Positions 39,463 through 39,518 of a DNA stretch of 39,518 nucleotides are shown here, one piece after another. Within the stretch, counting starts at the first letter, position 1, and the number at the start of each line of letters is the position of its first letter. Source of the DNA: an uncultured Treponema sp. (GTDB lineage Bacteria > Spirochaetota > Spirochaetia > Treponematales > Treponemataceae); NCBI RefSeq assembly GCF_945873775.1, contig NZ_CAMCEC010000022.1:1-39518 (forward strand), read 5' to 3'. Made by a program: the position numbers and the translations under genes. The notes beneath the pieces are model-generated. The model had not been told where the DNA came from. It did not search any database and worked only from the letters and a program-made list of their open reading frames with translations.

Positions 39463-39518
39463 AGGATTGTGTCAAATTTAGTTCGCAATTTCGTTCCTGA
39501 AAAAAGCCACAAATCCAT

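Noticed and set aside
39478..39518. C-terminal end of a minus-strand gene
   Set aside because: A frame ending with TAA at 39478 (GFVAFFRNEIAN) is plausible and a minus-strand terminator follows, but two other frames are also open and 12 codons are too few to support a call.

Overview
The window reads as chromosomal DNA of a saccharolytic, fermentative spirochaete, most likely a gut or rumen Treponema. Supports for this are an archaeal-type phenylalanyl-tRNA synthetase beta chain (a known spirochaete trait), numerous short lipoproteins with loose lipoboxes, acetate kinase plus NfnAB plus an [FeFe]-hydrogenase-like protein, pectin and uronate genes, and low-to-moderate GC with long A/T runs. 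The species is inference. No rRNA, tRNA, CRISPR array, transposase or prophage gene was recognised.

Layout. 1-551 is gene-free and repeat-rich: a heptamer array, a long-loop hairpin, a 41-bp-period array and copies of a dispersed palindromic repeat. 552-2191 holds two accessory genes (a helical protein of unknown function and an FGE-fold lipoprotein), bracketed by imperfect direct repeats. 2192-2703 is again repeat DNA. 2704-6774 is a tight plus-strand run: ctpA, rsmE, a WecG/TagA-type glycosyltransferase and an AAA+ sigma-54-activator-like protein without a DNA-binding domain. trmJ and a STAS/zinc-ribbon protein face it. A divergent promoter region leads to hisD, def, fmt and a PASTA-repeat membrane protein. 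After a shared terminator come ackA (minus), an M29-like aminopeptidase, a lone ABC ATPase (minus), a GH95-like protein that appears to have lost catalytic residues, and pyrB-pyrI.

19.5-24.3 kb is a biotin regulon: bioY-bioM-bioN-bioB on the minus strand behind a BirA operator, and birA behind a second operator of identical geometry that overlaps its own start codon. A lipoprotein gene lies between them behind a promoter with a G8 tract in its spacer. 24.3-28.2 kb holds a LysR regulator divergent from a small PQ-loop-like membrane protein and an SGNH-like protein, then a pectinesterase-kdgK operon. 28.3-31.8 kb holds an EamA-type transporter and nfnA-nfnB. 31.9-36.8 kb (all minus) holds a second lipoprotein behind a G8/C8 promoter, a zeta-like toxin-antitoxin pair, an [FeFe]-hydrogenase-like iron-sulfur protein, an MgtC-family protein and an unrecognised gene. 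pheT with an appended C-terminal tRNA-binding domain and three terminator-like hairpins close the window.

The most notable regulatory observation is a pair of lipoprotein promoters that carry the same 15-bp G8/C8 block, in opposite orientation, inside the -35/-10 spacer. One spacer is 19 nt and the other 15 nt, each two bases off the 17-nt optimum, which suggests slipped-strand phase variation. Other points of interest are a biotin ligase with a non-canonical adenylate-binding loop, several apparently leaderless genes sharing a TATAATCNGCGCATG start, and a dispersed palindromic repeat family present at least at seven places.
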